This document shows, piece after piece, positions 7,541 to 14,300 of a stretch of DNA of 18,310 nt (position 1 is the first letter of the stretch; the number at the start of each line of letters is the position of its first letter). The stretch comes from CAZCAC01 sp964496575 (GTDB taxonomy: Bacteria; Planctomycetota; UBA1135; GCA-002686595). The notes beneath the pieces are model-generated. The model did no database searches, was not told the origin of the DNA, and worked only from the letters and a program-made list of their open reading frames with translations. Position numbers and translations under genes: made by a program. The DNA lies in assembly GCA_964496575.1 (NCBI GenBank), contig CAZCAC010000151.1:1-18310 (forward strand), given 5' to 3'.

Positions 7541-8121
7541 TCACTCCTCGAGGTTCTCGATCATCTCCATCCGGAAGAAGACGCGGCCCCCCGACTCCAT
7601 CTCGACCAGCACTGGCGGCCCCGGCAGCTCGCGCGCGAAGTGGAAGCGCTGGGCGGTGTCCTTGCCTTCGGCGGTGTCGCGGACGGTGTAGAGCCAGCAG
7701 GGGAAGGTCCCGAAGGGAGTCTTCGTGTCGACGTTTTCGATGGTGGTGCGCTCCTCGGGGAAGGAGGCGTGCCCCTGCAGCTCCTCCCAGTTAGGCGCCG
7801 CCAAGGTTACCTCGCCGACCACCTGACGATCGGCGTCCTCGTTCCAGGCCTGGAAGAGCGACGCACCGTCCGCGTCGCGGGTGAAGTGGAAGACCTGGTG
7901 CGAGGTCGGAACCCCCTCACTCTCGATCCGGAAGACCATGGTGCGCCCGGTTCGCACGTCGCCCTGATCTCCTCGGCACCGTACGGCGTCGGCAGGAAGC
8001 CTGCGCTCATCCGGTTCGTGTCCGGCGGCGTGGCGGGCGGAGCTTCGCCGGTGGTCGAGCAGGAGGACGCCAGCAGGAGGGCCAGGGCGAGAATCGGGAG
8101 GATGGATCGGATTCGTATCAT
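7541..8121 (-). CDS. Lipoprotein of unknown function, interrupted by a one-base frameshift
   Basis: The start at 8121 gives a lipoprotein signal MIRIRSILPILALALLLASSC, with C21 as the lipidated cysteine, then a Pro/Thr-rich linker and GFLPTPYGAEEIRATCEPG. The rest of the protein continues in another frame from RTMVFRIESEGVPTSHQVFH to a TGA at 7541-7543, including TPFGTFPCWLYTV and ARELPGPPVLVEMESGGRVF. The two halves join near 7945-7948 if one base is added to the G-run of CCGGGCGC; 581 bases plus one makes 193 codons and a stop. The C-terminal pattern (FGTFPCWLYTV, then LPGPPV) recalls small secreted proteins from memory; no function is known. The start overlaps the CbiX stop as ATGA, so the two genes are coupled. 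The break may be a true mutation or an assembly error in the G-run. Confidence 0.75.
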
Positions 8122-8483
8122 GACGGATCGGCGAGGCCGAGCAGAAGCTCGGGCATGTTCGATGACGCCCCGACGTAGGGCACAGTCTCGATAGCGATCG
8201 AGGGGTACTTCCGGCGAGCACTTGTCACCAGTTCGGGGATGTCCTGGTTTACGTGGCTGCCGGGAGAGAGGAGGTAGGGCAGCACGATGATCCGGGTGGC
8301 GCCGGCCGACACGCACTCGGCGACGGCGTCCTCGAAGCCCGGCGCGGCGAACTGCAGGAACGCGTGGGCCACGCAGCCGAAGCGGTCCCCCGCTCGAAGG
8401 CGCACGGCCTCGACGAGGCCGAGCACCTGCTCGTTCGATTGAGCCTGACGACTCCCGTGGGCCACCAGCAGGAGGGTTTTCAC
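8118..8483 (-). CDS. cbiX: Short CbiX-type sirohydrochlorin chelatase
   Basis: The 121-residue cytoplasmic protein matches the short, single-domain CbiX family, which inserts cobalt (or iron or nickel in relatives) into sirohydrochlorin-type tetrapyrroles. H9 in KTLLLVAHGSRQ and H77 in LPYLLSPGSHVNQDIPEL fit the two metal-binding histidines of the family. HAFLQFAAPGFEDAV (from H40) fits the region after the first strand. Short CbiX proteins work as homodimers. The start is the GTG at 8483, preceded by GGAGATCGAAGAGAA, and it overlaps the small upstream ORF as GTGA. Its own TGA overlaps the lipoprotein ATG as ATGA. No other cobalamin or siroheme genes lie in the window, so the metal and pathway remain open. 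Confidence 0.85.
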   Translation of the reverse strand: MKTLLLVAHGSRQAQSNEQVLGLVEAVRLRAGDRFGCVAHAFLQFAAPGFEDAVAECVSAGATRIIVLPYLLSPGSHVNQDIPELVTSARRKYPSIAIETVPYVGASSNMPELLLGLADPS

Positions 8484-8602
8484 TTCTCTTCGATCTCCGG
8501 GTCGAGGGACGTCGATTCGCGGACGGGCCAGATGATCCCGAATCGGAGGAACGGAGCCAGGGCAAATCCCTCCCGATTCGGCGCGACTGGCCGGCTTTCC
8601 AT
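8480..8602 (-). CDS. Small protein of about 40 residues upstream of cbiX (candidate)
   Basis: An ATG at 8602 opens a 40-codon frame (MESRPVAPNREGFALAPFLR, then FGIIWPVRESTSLDPEIEEK) whose TGA (8482-8480) overlaps the GTG of cbiX. Third codon positions are mostly G or C, as in the neighbouring genes, and the product is not low-complexity. An amphipathic or membrane-touching stretch FALAPFLRFGIIWPV lies in the middle. The four-base overlap matches the ATGA junction at the other end of cbiX, suggesting a three-gene coupled unit. I do not recognise the family. No Shine-Dalgarno precedes the ATG; an in-frame GTG at 8674 would add 24 residues but overlaps the protease start. The stretch 8603-8668 to the divergent protease should hold the promoters. 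Confidence 0.45.
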   Translation of the reverse strand: MESRPVAPNREGFALAPFLRFGIIWPVRESTSLDPEIEEK

Positions 8603-8668
8603 TGCGGTTTCGTAGCTGTCGGTGGAGCATGGAAGATCGATCCCCCACGCTTCTCCCTCGATCCTTCG

Positions 8669-11617
8669 ATGCACGACTCCCTCCTCCTCGCCGCCTCACT
8701 CCTCGCGATCGCCCTCGCGCCCGCCTCGCCGCAGCAGAGCATCGCGCGCAGCGCCCCGGCGGATGCGCCGGTGCTCGACCTCCTCGTCCTCGAGCTGCCC
8801 GACGGCGCGCCGGAGCGCTTCCAGTTCACGCTTCCCCTCGAGGGAAGGCGGGAGCAGCTGATCCTGCACCGGCACTCGCTGCGCAGCGACGACGCGATGC
8901 TCCTCGTGCCGGGTCCCGACGGGAGGCTCGTCGAGATTCCATGGCCGGAGGTGCGGAGCTACCGTGGAGAGCTGCTCGATCGCCCCGAGCTCACCGTGAC
9001 CGCCACGCTGACCGACGCGGGCCTGCGCGCGCAGATTCACGGCGACGGCGAGGTCGTCGCGAGCCTGCGCCCTGCCCCCGGCGCGAGAGCCCGGCACGAG
9101 CTGCTCGCCGGACCGCTCCCCGGTGGCGAGACGATCTTCGACTGCGGGATGATCGAGACCTTCGACAGCTCGGCACCGGCGCCGCCGAAGGTCGATACGG
9201 ACCTCCTGCCGGTCGGCCCTTGTCAGCAGCTGGCCCAGATCGCCTTCGACGCGGACCACGACTTCTACGTCAACCGCGGCGGCACCGTGCAGGCCAGCGT
9301 CGATCGGATCGAGGAGATCATGAATGCGGTCGACTTCTTCTACGCCCGCGACGTGAAGATCACCCACGTGATCACGGCGATCGTGGTGCGCACCTCGCCC
9401 TTCTACTTCCCGACCAGCGGCGGGGACCTGCTCGACACGTTCGTGAACGAGTGGAACACGAACATGGGCCACATCGAGTTCGACCTCGCTCACCTGATGA
9501 CCGGCAAGCCGGGTAGCCTGATCGAGTACGGCGGACTCGCGTACGTCGGCACCGTTTGCACGTCCCTCTGCTACGCCTGGAGCATGGATAGCGACGGAAT
9601 CGTCGGCCACGAAGTCGGCCACAACTGGGGAGCGGGCCATTGCCACGACACCGAGCCGTGCAACAACATGTGCGGCGCGTGTATGTATATCGCGCCGGTC
9701 ACCAAGGACATCATCATCGCCTTCCGGGACACGCGAACCTGCCTGGATCCGGCGCCAGCTCCGATCACGCCACTGCCTCCATACGGACACCCCGAGAGCT
9801 TCGTCCTGACGACGAACGAGCTGGCCCAGCTCGGCTCCTTGTCCCTCGACGTCCTGGCCAATGACCACGACGGGAACTGCCAGCCGATCCGGATCGCGGG
9901 CTTCGACCCGGTGACGCCGATGGGCGCGACCCTGTCGGTCTCGCCGGGGACCGGCGCCGCGGGGAAGGCGGAGCTGGTCTGGACCCCGCCCGGCGTCGTG
10001 CTCGGGACCGATTCCTTCGACTACGTGATCGGCGACGGAACCACCCAGCAGGGGCTCGGGACGGCAACCGTGAAGGTGAAGACGAGCGGCCCGGCGGGAC
10101 GATGGGCGCTGGACGATGGCGACGGTGACACGGCGGTCGACTCGAGCGCAAACGCCCGGCACGGGACGCTACACGGCGGCGCGACCTGGACCACCGGGTT
10201 CCACGGCGGCGCCCTCCACCTGGACGGGGTCGACGACCACGTGGAGATTCCCCCGCTGAATCTCCACAGCGACACGGTGACCATCACCGCCTGGCTGAAG
10301 AGCCTCGGCACTCAGCAGGCCAATGCGGGGATCGTCTACTGCTACGGCGGAAGCACCACGGCGGGGCTCCGGTTCCGCCAGGGGGGCGAGCTGGGGTACC
10401 GCTGGAGCAACGACTCGGCGACCTTCAACTTCAGCTCGGGTCTCTTCCCGCCGGCGCAACAGTGGGTCTTCACCGCGCTGGTCGTCGAGCCCGACCGCGC
10501 GACCCTGTACCTGCACGACGGCACGACGATGCAGAGCGCCGTCAACGTGCTCGATCACGAGGTCGAGGAGTTCGACGGGCCGCTGATGCTGGGTCTGAAC
10601 GCGGCCCCCGGGAGCTACAACGCCTTCGTCGAGCTCGACGAGGTGCGCGTACACGACCGCGCGCTGGACACCGGGGAGCTGCTCGACCTCGTCGAGCGAG
10701 GCGGTCAGGCCCAGGCGCCGCTCCCCCCCGACGGGGGCTGCTACGTGCCGGGCGCGAGCCTGCTCCGCTGGGAGAGCGGCTTCCTGGCCGACTCGCACGA
10801 CGTGTACCTCGGGGCCGACTTCGTCACCGTCCAGAACGCGGACAACGCCTCGCCCGAGTTCCGCGGCAACCAGAGCGGCGTCACCTTCGATCCCGGCGCG
10901 CTGACGCCAGGTGTGCGCTACTACTGGCGAGTGGACGAGGTGGTCGGCGCCGTGACCCTCCAGGGGGAGGTTTGGCAGTTCGTCGCGGCGGAGTACTACC
11001 ACTGGAGGCTCGACGAGACGAGCGGTTCGACCGCGCACGAGGAGCAGGCGGCGCTGGACGGCTACTACGTCGACCAGCCGGTGCTGGGACTGCCCGGGGC
11101 GGCCGCGACCAGTGGAACCTCGGTGGGTTTCGACGGGCTCGACGACGCCGTGCTCGTCCCGACACCGCTCGGCCTCGACACCGACCGCCTGACCATCACC
11201 ACCTGGCTGTGGAAGGACGGACCGCAGAACGTGTACAGCGGGCTGGTCTTCAGCCGCGACGGCGGCACCGTGGCAGGGCTCACCTTCGGCCGCTTCGATC
11301 ACCTCGGGTACGCCTGGAACGACGTGGTGGAGACGTGGGTCTTCGACTCGGAGCTCTTCGTCCCCGATCAGACCTGGGTGTTCGCGGCGCTGGTGGTGCA
11401 GCCGGAGCGAGCGACGCTGTACCTCGGGAACGGCGGCGTGCTGGAGAAGGCGGTGAACGAGCTGCCCCACGGGGTCGAGGAGTTCGACGGGGCCCTTTAC
11501 TTCGCCCTGAATCCGGACGCGATCGAGCGGCGCTTCCAGGGGAGGCTGGACGACGTGCGGGTGTACGCCGGGGCGCTCGGGGACTCCCAGATCGAGGAGA
11601 TCTACGGCTCGTACTGA
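8669..11617 (+). CDS. Secreted reprolysin-like metzincin with two LamG domains
   Basis: The 982-residue protein starts with a signal peptide (MHDSLLLAASLLAIALA, cleavage near residue 20). A propeptide-like region runs to about 180. The metalloprotease domain has the metzincin zinc motif H314-E-V-G-H318-NWGAG-H324, with E315 as catalytic base and a downstream Met-turn candidate in CNNMCGACMYI (M334 or M339). Several cysteines around it (C325, C331, C335, C338) suggest disulfides. After it come a cadherin- or Ig-like beta domain (about 370-470), a LamG/concanavalin-like domain (478-675), an Ig/Fn3-like linker with HDVYLGADF and YYWRVDEV (683-775), and a second LamG domain (777-982). The two LamG domains share the motifs LDGVDD/FDGLDD, TITAWL/TITTWL and HEVEEFDG/HGVEEFDG, so they arose by duplication. 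There is no C-terminal anchor or sorting tag. It should degrade extracellular or surface proteins, with LamG binding glycans or proteins. Confidence 0.92.
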   Translation: MHDSLLLAASLLAIALAPASPQQSIARSAPADAPVLDLLVLELPDGAPERFQFTLPLEGRREQLILHRHSLRSDDAMLLVPGPDGRLVEIPWPEVRSYRGELLDRPELTVTATLTDAGLRAQIHGDGEVVASLRPAPGARARHELLAGPLPGGETIFDCGMIETFDSSAPAPPKVDTDLLPVGPCQQLAQIAFDADHDFYVNRGGTVQASVDRIEEIMNAVDFFYARDVKITHVITAIVVRTSPFYFPTSGGDLLDTFVNEWNTNMGHIEFDLAHLMTGKPGSLIEYGGLAYVGTVCTSLCYAWSMDSDGIVGHEVGHNWGAGHCHDTEPCNNMCGACMYIAPVTKDIIIAFRDTRTCLDPAPAPITPLPPYGHPESFVLTTNELAQLGSLSLDVLANDHDGNCQPIRIAGFDPVTPMGATLSVSPGTGAAGKAELVWTPPGVVLGTDSFDYVIGDGTTQQGLGTATVKVKTSGPAGRWALDDGDGDTAVDSSANARHGTLHGGATWTTGFHGGALHLDGVDDHVEIPPLNLHSDTVTITAWLKSLGTQQANAGIVYCYGGSTTAGLRFRQGGELGYRWSNDSATFNFSSGLFPPAQQWVFTALVVEPDRATLYLHDGTTMQSAVNVLDHEVEEFDGPLMLGLNAAPGSYNAFVELDEVRVHDRALDTGELLDLVERGGQAQAPLPPDGGCYVPGASLLRWESGFLADSHDVYLGADFVTVQNADNASPEFRGNQSGVTFDPGALTPGVRYYWRVDEVVGAVTLQGEVWQFVAAEYYHWRLDETSGSTAHEEQAALDGYYVDQPVLGLPGAAATSGTSVGFDGLDDAVLVPTPLGLDTDRLTITTWLWKDGPQNVYSGLVFSRDGGTVAGLTFGRFDHLGYAWNDVVETWVFDSELFVPDQTWVFAALVVQPERATLYLGNGGVLEKAVNELPHGVEEFDGALYFALNPDAIERRFQGRLDDVRVYAGALGDSQIEEIYGSY

Positions 11618-11708
11618 GCTCCTCCCGGGCGCATCGCCCCTTCTCGGGGTCGCTCCGGGGAGAGCGTATGGACGTTGTATGAGTTCTTCAGGACCCGAAA
11701 CTCCCCCC

Positions 11709-11737
11709 TTGCCAACTCCTACAGTCCGTAGTACTAC
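11709..11737 (+). promoter_or_regulatory. Predicted sigma-70-type promoter of the BlaI/M56 operon
   Basis: TTGCCA (11709-11714) matches five of six bases of the -35 box. After exactly 17 bases, TACTAC (11732-11737) matches four of six bases of the -10 box. The -10 lies in the centre of the double dyad, so a bound repressor would block polymerase. The start codon is 36 bases further on. Confidence 0.5.
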
Positions 11738-11748
11738 AGAGCGTAGGA
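11717..11748. promoter_or_regulatory. 32-bp double dyad, candidate BlaI-type operator
   Basis: Two copies of CTACAG-x-x-CGTAG lie at 11719-11731 and 11734-11746, fifteen bases apart. Each copy is itself an inverted repeat (CTAC/GTAG), and the whole is symmetric: TCCTAC at one end, GTAGTACTAC in the centre, GTAGGA at the other end. BlaI/MecI/CopY repressors bind TAC/GTA-rich dyads as dimers, and paired dyads upstream of their own gene are usual. The position over the -10, 25 bases before the BlaI-like start, fits autorepression. Confidence 0.65.
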
Positions 11749-11773
11749 GACGCCTCACGGCGCAGAGAAGACG

Positions 11774-12163
11774 ATGAGCACACGCCCCCGACAGGTCAGC
11801 GACACCGAGCTGGAGATCCTCAAGGTCCTCTGGGACCTGGAGGAGGGCACGGTTCGAGACGTCCTGGATCACCTCAACGCCCACGGCCGGGAGTGGGCCT
11901 ACACGACCGCGCAGACCCTGCTGAACCGGCTGCAGGAGAAGGGCTTCATCGAGAGCGAGAAGGCGGGCCGCGCCTACGTGTTCCGGCCGACCGTCTCGCG
12001 CGACGACCTGCTGGGACAGAGCCTGGAGGAGCTCGCCGAGCGCGTCTGCGACGGGTCGGCGGTGCCGCTCCTGCTCAGCCTGGTCCAGTCCGGGAAGTTC
12101 AAGCGCCGCGACATCAAGAAGTTCCGCAAGCTCCTCGACGAGCTCGAGGGTGGAGGGAAGTGA
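11774..12163 (+). CDS. BlaI/MecI/CopY-family transcriptional repressor
   Basis: The 129-residue protein has the family's N-terminal winged helix (residues 8-75): SDTELEILKVLWDLEEGTVR opens it, and WAYTTAQTLLNRLQEKGFI holds the DNA-recognition helix, followed by the wing GRAYVFRPTVSRDD. The C-terminal part (80-125) is the dimerisation and cleavage region seen in BlaI and MecI. Such repressors are inactivated by proteolysis when a partner M56 protease is triggered. The partner is encoded next: its ATG overlaps this gene's TGA (TGATG, 12161-12165). The start ATG at 11774 has only a weak AGAGAAG upstream. The double dyad over the promoter suggests that the protein represses its own operon. Because the partner lacks a beta-lactam sensor, the target genes are probably not resistance genes. 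Confidence 0.92.
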   Translation: MSTRPRQVSDTELEILKVLWDLEEGTVRDVLDHLNAHGREWAYTTAQTLLNRLQEKGFIESEKAGRAYVFRPTVSRDDLLGQSLEELAERVCDGSAVPLLLSLVQSGKFKRRDIKKFRKLLDELEGGGK

Positions 12164-13803
12164 TGCTCGGCTGGATCATCGAGAACACGGTCATGGCCTC
12201 GGGGCTCGCGCTGCTGGTCGGCCTCGTCTGTCGCTTCAACCGCACCCGTCCCGCGTTCTGCCACTTGATGTGGCTCCTGGTGTTCGTGGTGCTGGTGATC
12301 CCTCCGATCCCGCTCGGCCCGCTCGGCGCCGGTCTGAATCTCCGCCAGGGGATCAGCGACTGGATCGAGCCCGAGATGGTGATCGAGGAACCGGATACGG
12401 CGCAGCCCGGCTTGAAGGCGCTGGTCGAGGAAGCGAACCTCGACGTGGTCGAGGTGGATACCGAGGAGGAGGCGCAACCCCTCGTCGGCACGGTCGCGCC
12501 GCGCCAGGGCGGTGGCGGCGGCCTCGGCGAGTGGATCGCCTCGATCCCGCTCCTCACCTGGGCGATCCTCGCCTGGGCGCTCGGCGCGATCGCCATGGCT
12601 GGCCGGATGCAGTACCGCATCCTCGCTTTCCACCGGAACGTGCAGAGCGCGCCTCCCGCGCCCCGTTCCCTCCGCAGCGCCGTCCGCCGCGTCGCCCACC
12701 GACTCGGCATTCGCGCTCCCGAAGTGAAGCTGATCTCCGGGGTCGGCTGTCCTTCGGTCTGGTGCTTCGGGCGACCACGCCTCCTCTGGCCGAGGGAGCG
12801 AGAAGAACACCTCGATTCGGGCTGTGAGCCATCTCTGATCGCTCATGAACTGGCGCACCTGGTACGCAGGGACCATTGGGTGTCCAGGTTCGAGGTTTTG
12901 GCGATGGGCTTGTTGTGGTGGAACCCCCTCTTCTGGGTCATTCGAGCCCAGGTCCACTACTACGCGGAGCTCTCCTGCGATGCCTGGGCGCTGTGGGCCT
13001 ACCCCACCGACCGCCGGGCGTACGCGGAAGCGCTCATCGATGCCCAGGAGAAAACCGTAGTTGCACCGGTCGCTCTTCACGGCCTGTGCGCAACCGACAC
13101 GGAGTTCAAGGACTTCGAGAGGAGACTGAGCATGATCATGAAGAAACAGGTATCCAGAGGAGTTTCGAAGGGGACGGCAGCCCTCGCGATCCTCGCCACC
13201 TTGCTGGTTCTTCCCGCGTTCGCGGACGACGAGAAGAAGGTGAAGGTGGGCGAGTGCAAGGACGCAACGGCCAAGACCGAGTGCTTCGAGGGTCTGTTGA
13301 CCGCGAAGAAGCTCTACGGCAAGGCGGAGAAGCTGTTCCAGGCCAAGGACTACGAGGGTGCGCTCGAGCTGTTCGACCAGGTCATCGACCTCGAGCCGAA
13401 CAACGGCATGGCCCACTCGCGGATCGGCTTCATGCTGGTCTCGCTCGGTGAGGACGCCGCCCAGGCCTTCCAGCGTCAGGCGGAGACCGGCTACCTGCCG
13501 GCCAACGCCTTCTACAACACCGCCTGCGCGCAGGCCCAGTACGGGGACACCGACGGCGCGCTGAAGAGCCTGAAGCACTCGGCCAAGCTCGGCATGCGCT
13601 ACGCCGCGATCCTGGAGGACAAGGACCTGAAGAGCCTCCACGGCGACCCTCGCTTCGACGAGCTGAAGAAGGTGATCGCCGCTCCGGAGATCCGCAGGAA
13701 GAAGATCGAGAAGGCCCTGAAGGGTGGTGACATCGAGGTGGCCAAGAAGGGGCTCGTGCAGATACTCGAGAACCCGGACAGCAACAAGAAGGAGACTGCC
13801 TGA
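12163..13803 (+). CDS. M56 (BlaR1-type) membrane metalloprotease with extracytoplasmic TPR domain
   Basis: The 546-residue product has membrane segments near residues 4-24, 33-53 and 128-148. The zinc-protease domain carries H228-E229-L-A-H232 and the third ligand candidate E269 in YYAELSCDAWAL. A last membrane segment follows (338-354, ALAILATLLVLPAFA). This is the layout of BlaR1/MecR1, which cleave BlaI-type repressors. BlaR1 then carries a penicillin-binding sensor; here it is replaced by TPR repeats (about 385-545), for example KAEKLFQAKDYEGALELFDQ and NTACAQAQYGDTDGALKSLK. The sensor should lie outside the cytoplasm and bind a protein or peptide rather than a beta-lactam. Translation is coupled to the repressor gene. 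The TGA at 13801-13803 is in frame with a continuing TPR array, so this is probably a shortened form of a protein of about 673 residues. Confidence 0.88.
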   Translation: MLGWIIENTVMASGLALLVGLVCRFNRTRPAFCHLMWLLVFVVLVIPPIPLGPLGAGLNLRQGISDWIEPEMVIEEPDTAQPGLKALVEEANLDVVEVDTEEEAQPLVGTVAPRQGGGGGLGEWIASIPLLTWAILAWALGAIAMAGRMQYRILAFHRNVQSAPPAPRSLRSAVRRVAHRLGIRAPEVKLISGVGCPSVWCFGRPRLLWPREREEHLDSGCEPSLIAHELAHLVRRDHWVSRFEVLAMGLLWWNPLFWVIRAQVHYYAELSCDAWALWAYPTDRRAYAEALIDAQEKTVVAPVALHGLCATDTEFKDFERRLSMIMKKQVSRGVSKGTAALAILATLLVLPAFADDEKKVKVGECKDATAKTECFEGLLTAKKLYGKAEKLFQAKDYEGALELFDQVIDLEPNNGMAHSRIGFMLVSLGEDAAQAFQRQAETGYLPANAFYNTACAQAQYGDTDGALKSLKHSAKLGMRYAAILEDKDLKSLHGDPRFDELKKVIAAPEIRRKKIEKALKGGDIEVAKKGLVQILENPDSNKKETA

Positions 13804-14184
13804 GCGAGCTACGAGCTGGCGATGATCCAGATGAAGAGCAAGAACTACGAGGGTTCGATCGCCAACTTCGAAAAGGCGGCGCGCATCGGCTACTCGGTCG
13901 AGAACGCGGCCTTCCACATCGGCGTGGCCAACGCGGCGCTGGGCAACGAGAAGATTGCGGTCATGCGCCTCGAGCAGTCGCTGGATCTGGGGTTCGCCGA
14001 TCCCGAGCTGATGACCAAGGTCGCCAAGTCCTGGAACCTGCTCGAGAAGGACGCGATGGCCGAGATGATCGAGCGGGCGGCCAAGAACTCCAAGATGAAG
14101 AAGGTCGACAAGAAGAAGAAACAGGAGCAGCTCGAGCTCGAGAAGAAGAAGAAGAAGAAGGTCGGCGCCACGGCGATGAAGTAG
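13804..14184 (+). CDS. Continuation of the M56-TPR protein after an in-frame TGA
   Basis: Directly after the TGA at 13801-13803 the same frame stays open for 126 codons. It reads ASYELAMIQMKSKNYEGSIA, then NFEKAARIGYSVENAAFHIG, then VANAALGNEKIAVMRLEQSL: helix pairs with the TPR small/large residue pattern, continuing the repeats before the stop. It ends in a lysine-rich tail (KKVDKKKKQEQ and a run of six lysines). If translated separately, the first ATG is at 13822 (120 residues) without a Shine-Dalgarno or signal peptide, which would leave it in the cytoplasm, away from its other half. Termination-reinitiation over 18 bases is possible. A nonsense mutation or sequence error is simplest. Confidence 0.6.
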   Translation, partial: ASYELAMIQMKSKNYEGSIANFEKAARIGYSVENAAFHIGVANAALGNEKIAVMRLEQSLDLGFADPELMTKVAKSWNLLEKDAMAEMIERAAKNSKMKKVDKKKKQEQLELEKKKKKKVGATAMK

Positions 14185-14212
14185 CCCCGCGCCGATCCTC
14201 GGACGGCAGGAA

Positions 14213-14252
14213 GTCCCCGTCCCGCTCTGGCAGGAATCGCGGTGACGGGGAC
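14213..14252. terminator. Stem-loop downstream of the M56 operon
   Basis: GTCCCCGTC (14213-14221) pairs perfectly with GACGGGGAC (14244-14252) across a 22-base loop. It lies 28 bases past the last stop and just before a stronger palindrome. It may add to termination; no T-run follows. Confidence 0.4.
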
Positions 14253-14259
14253 GAGAGAG

Positions 14260-14289
14260 GAGCCCGCCCGGTTCGAACCGGGCGGGCTC
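14260..14289. terminator. 30-bp perfect palindrome, bidirectional terminator
   Basis: Each 15-base arm reads GAGCCCGCCCGGTTC and its exact complement, centred on TTCGAA. The palindrome sits between the convergent M56-TPR and ExbD-like genes, 11 bases before the stop of the latter, so it can end transcripts from both sides. There is no T-run, as is usual for high-GC genomes. Confidence 0.7.
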
Positions 14290-14300
14290 GTTCGTCGATC

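Noticed and set aside
8696..10162. Long minus-strand open frame opposite the protease N-terminal half
   Set aside because: Same antisense effect of GC-rich codons; the product shows no recognisable fold.
10169..11884. Long minus-strand open frame opposite the LamG protease
   Set aside because: Low-complexity product and no domain, while the opposite strand carries a well-supported protein.
11893..12162. Upstream extension of the M56 frame over the BlaI-like gene
   Set aside because: The extension overlaps a clear repressor in another frame, is rich in Arg/Pro/Gly, and the TGATG junction gives a natural start at 12163.
13801..13840. Selenocysteine insertion at the in-frame TGA
   Set aside because: I see no stable stem-loop at the spacing needed for a bacterial SECIS element, and TPR proteins are not known selenoproteins.
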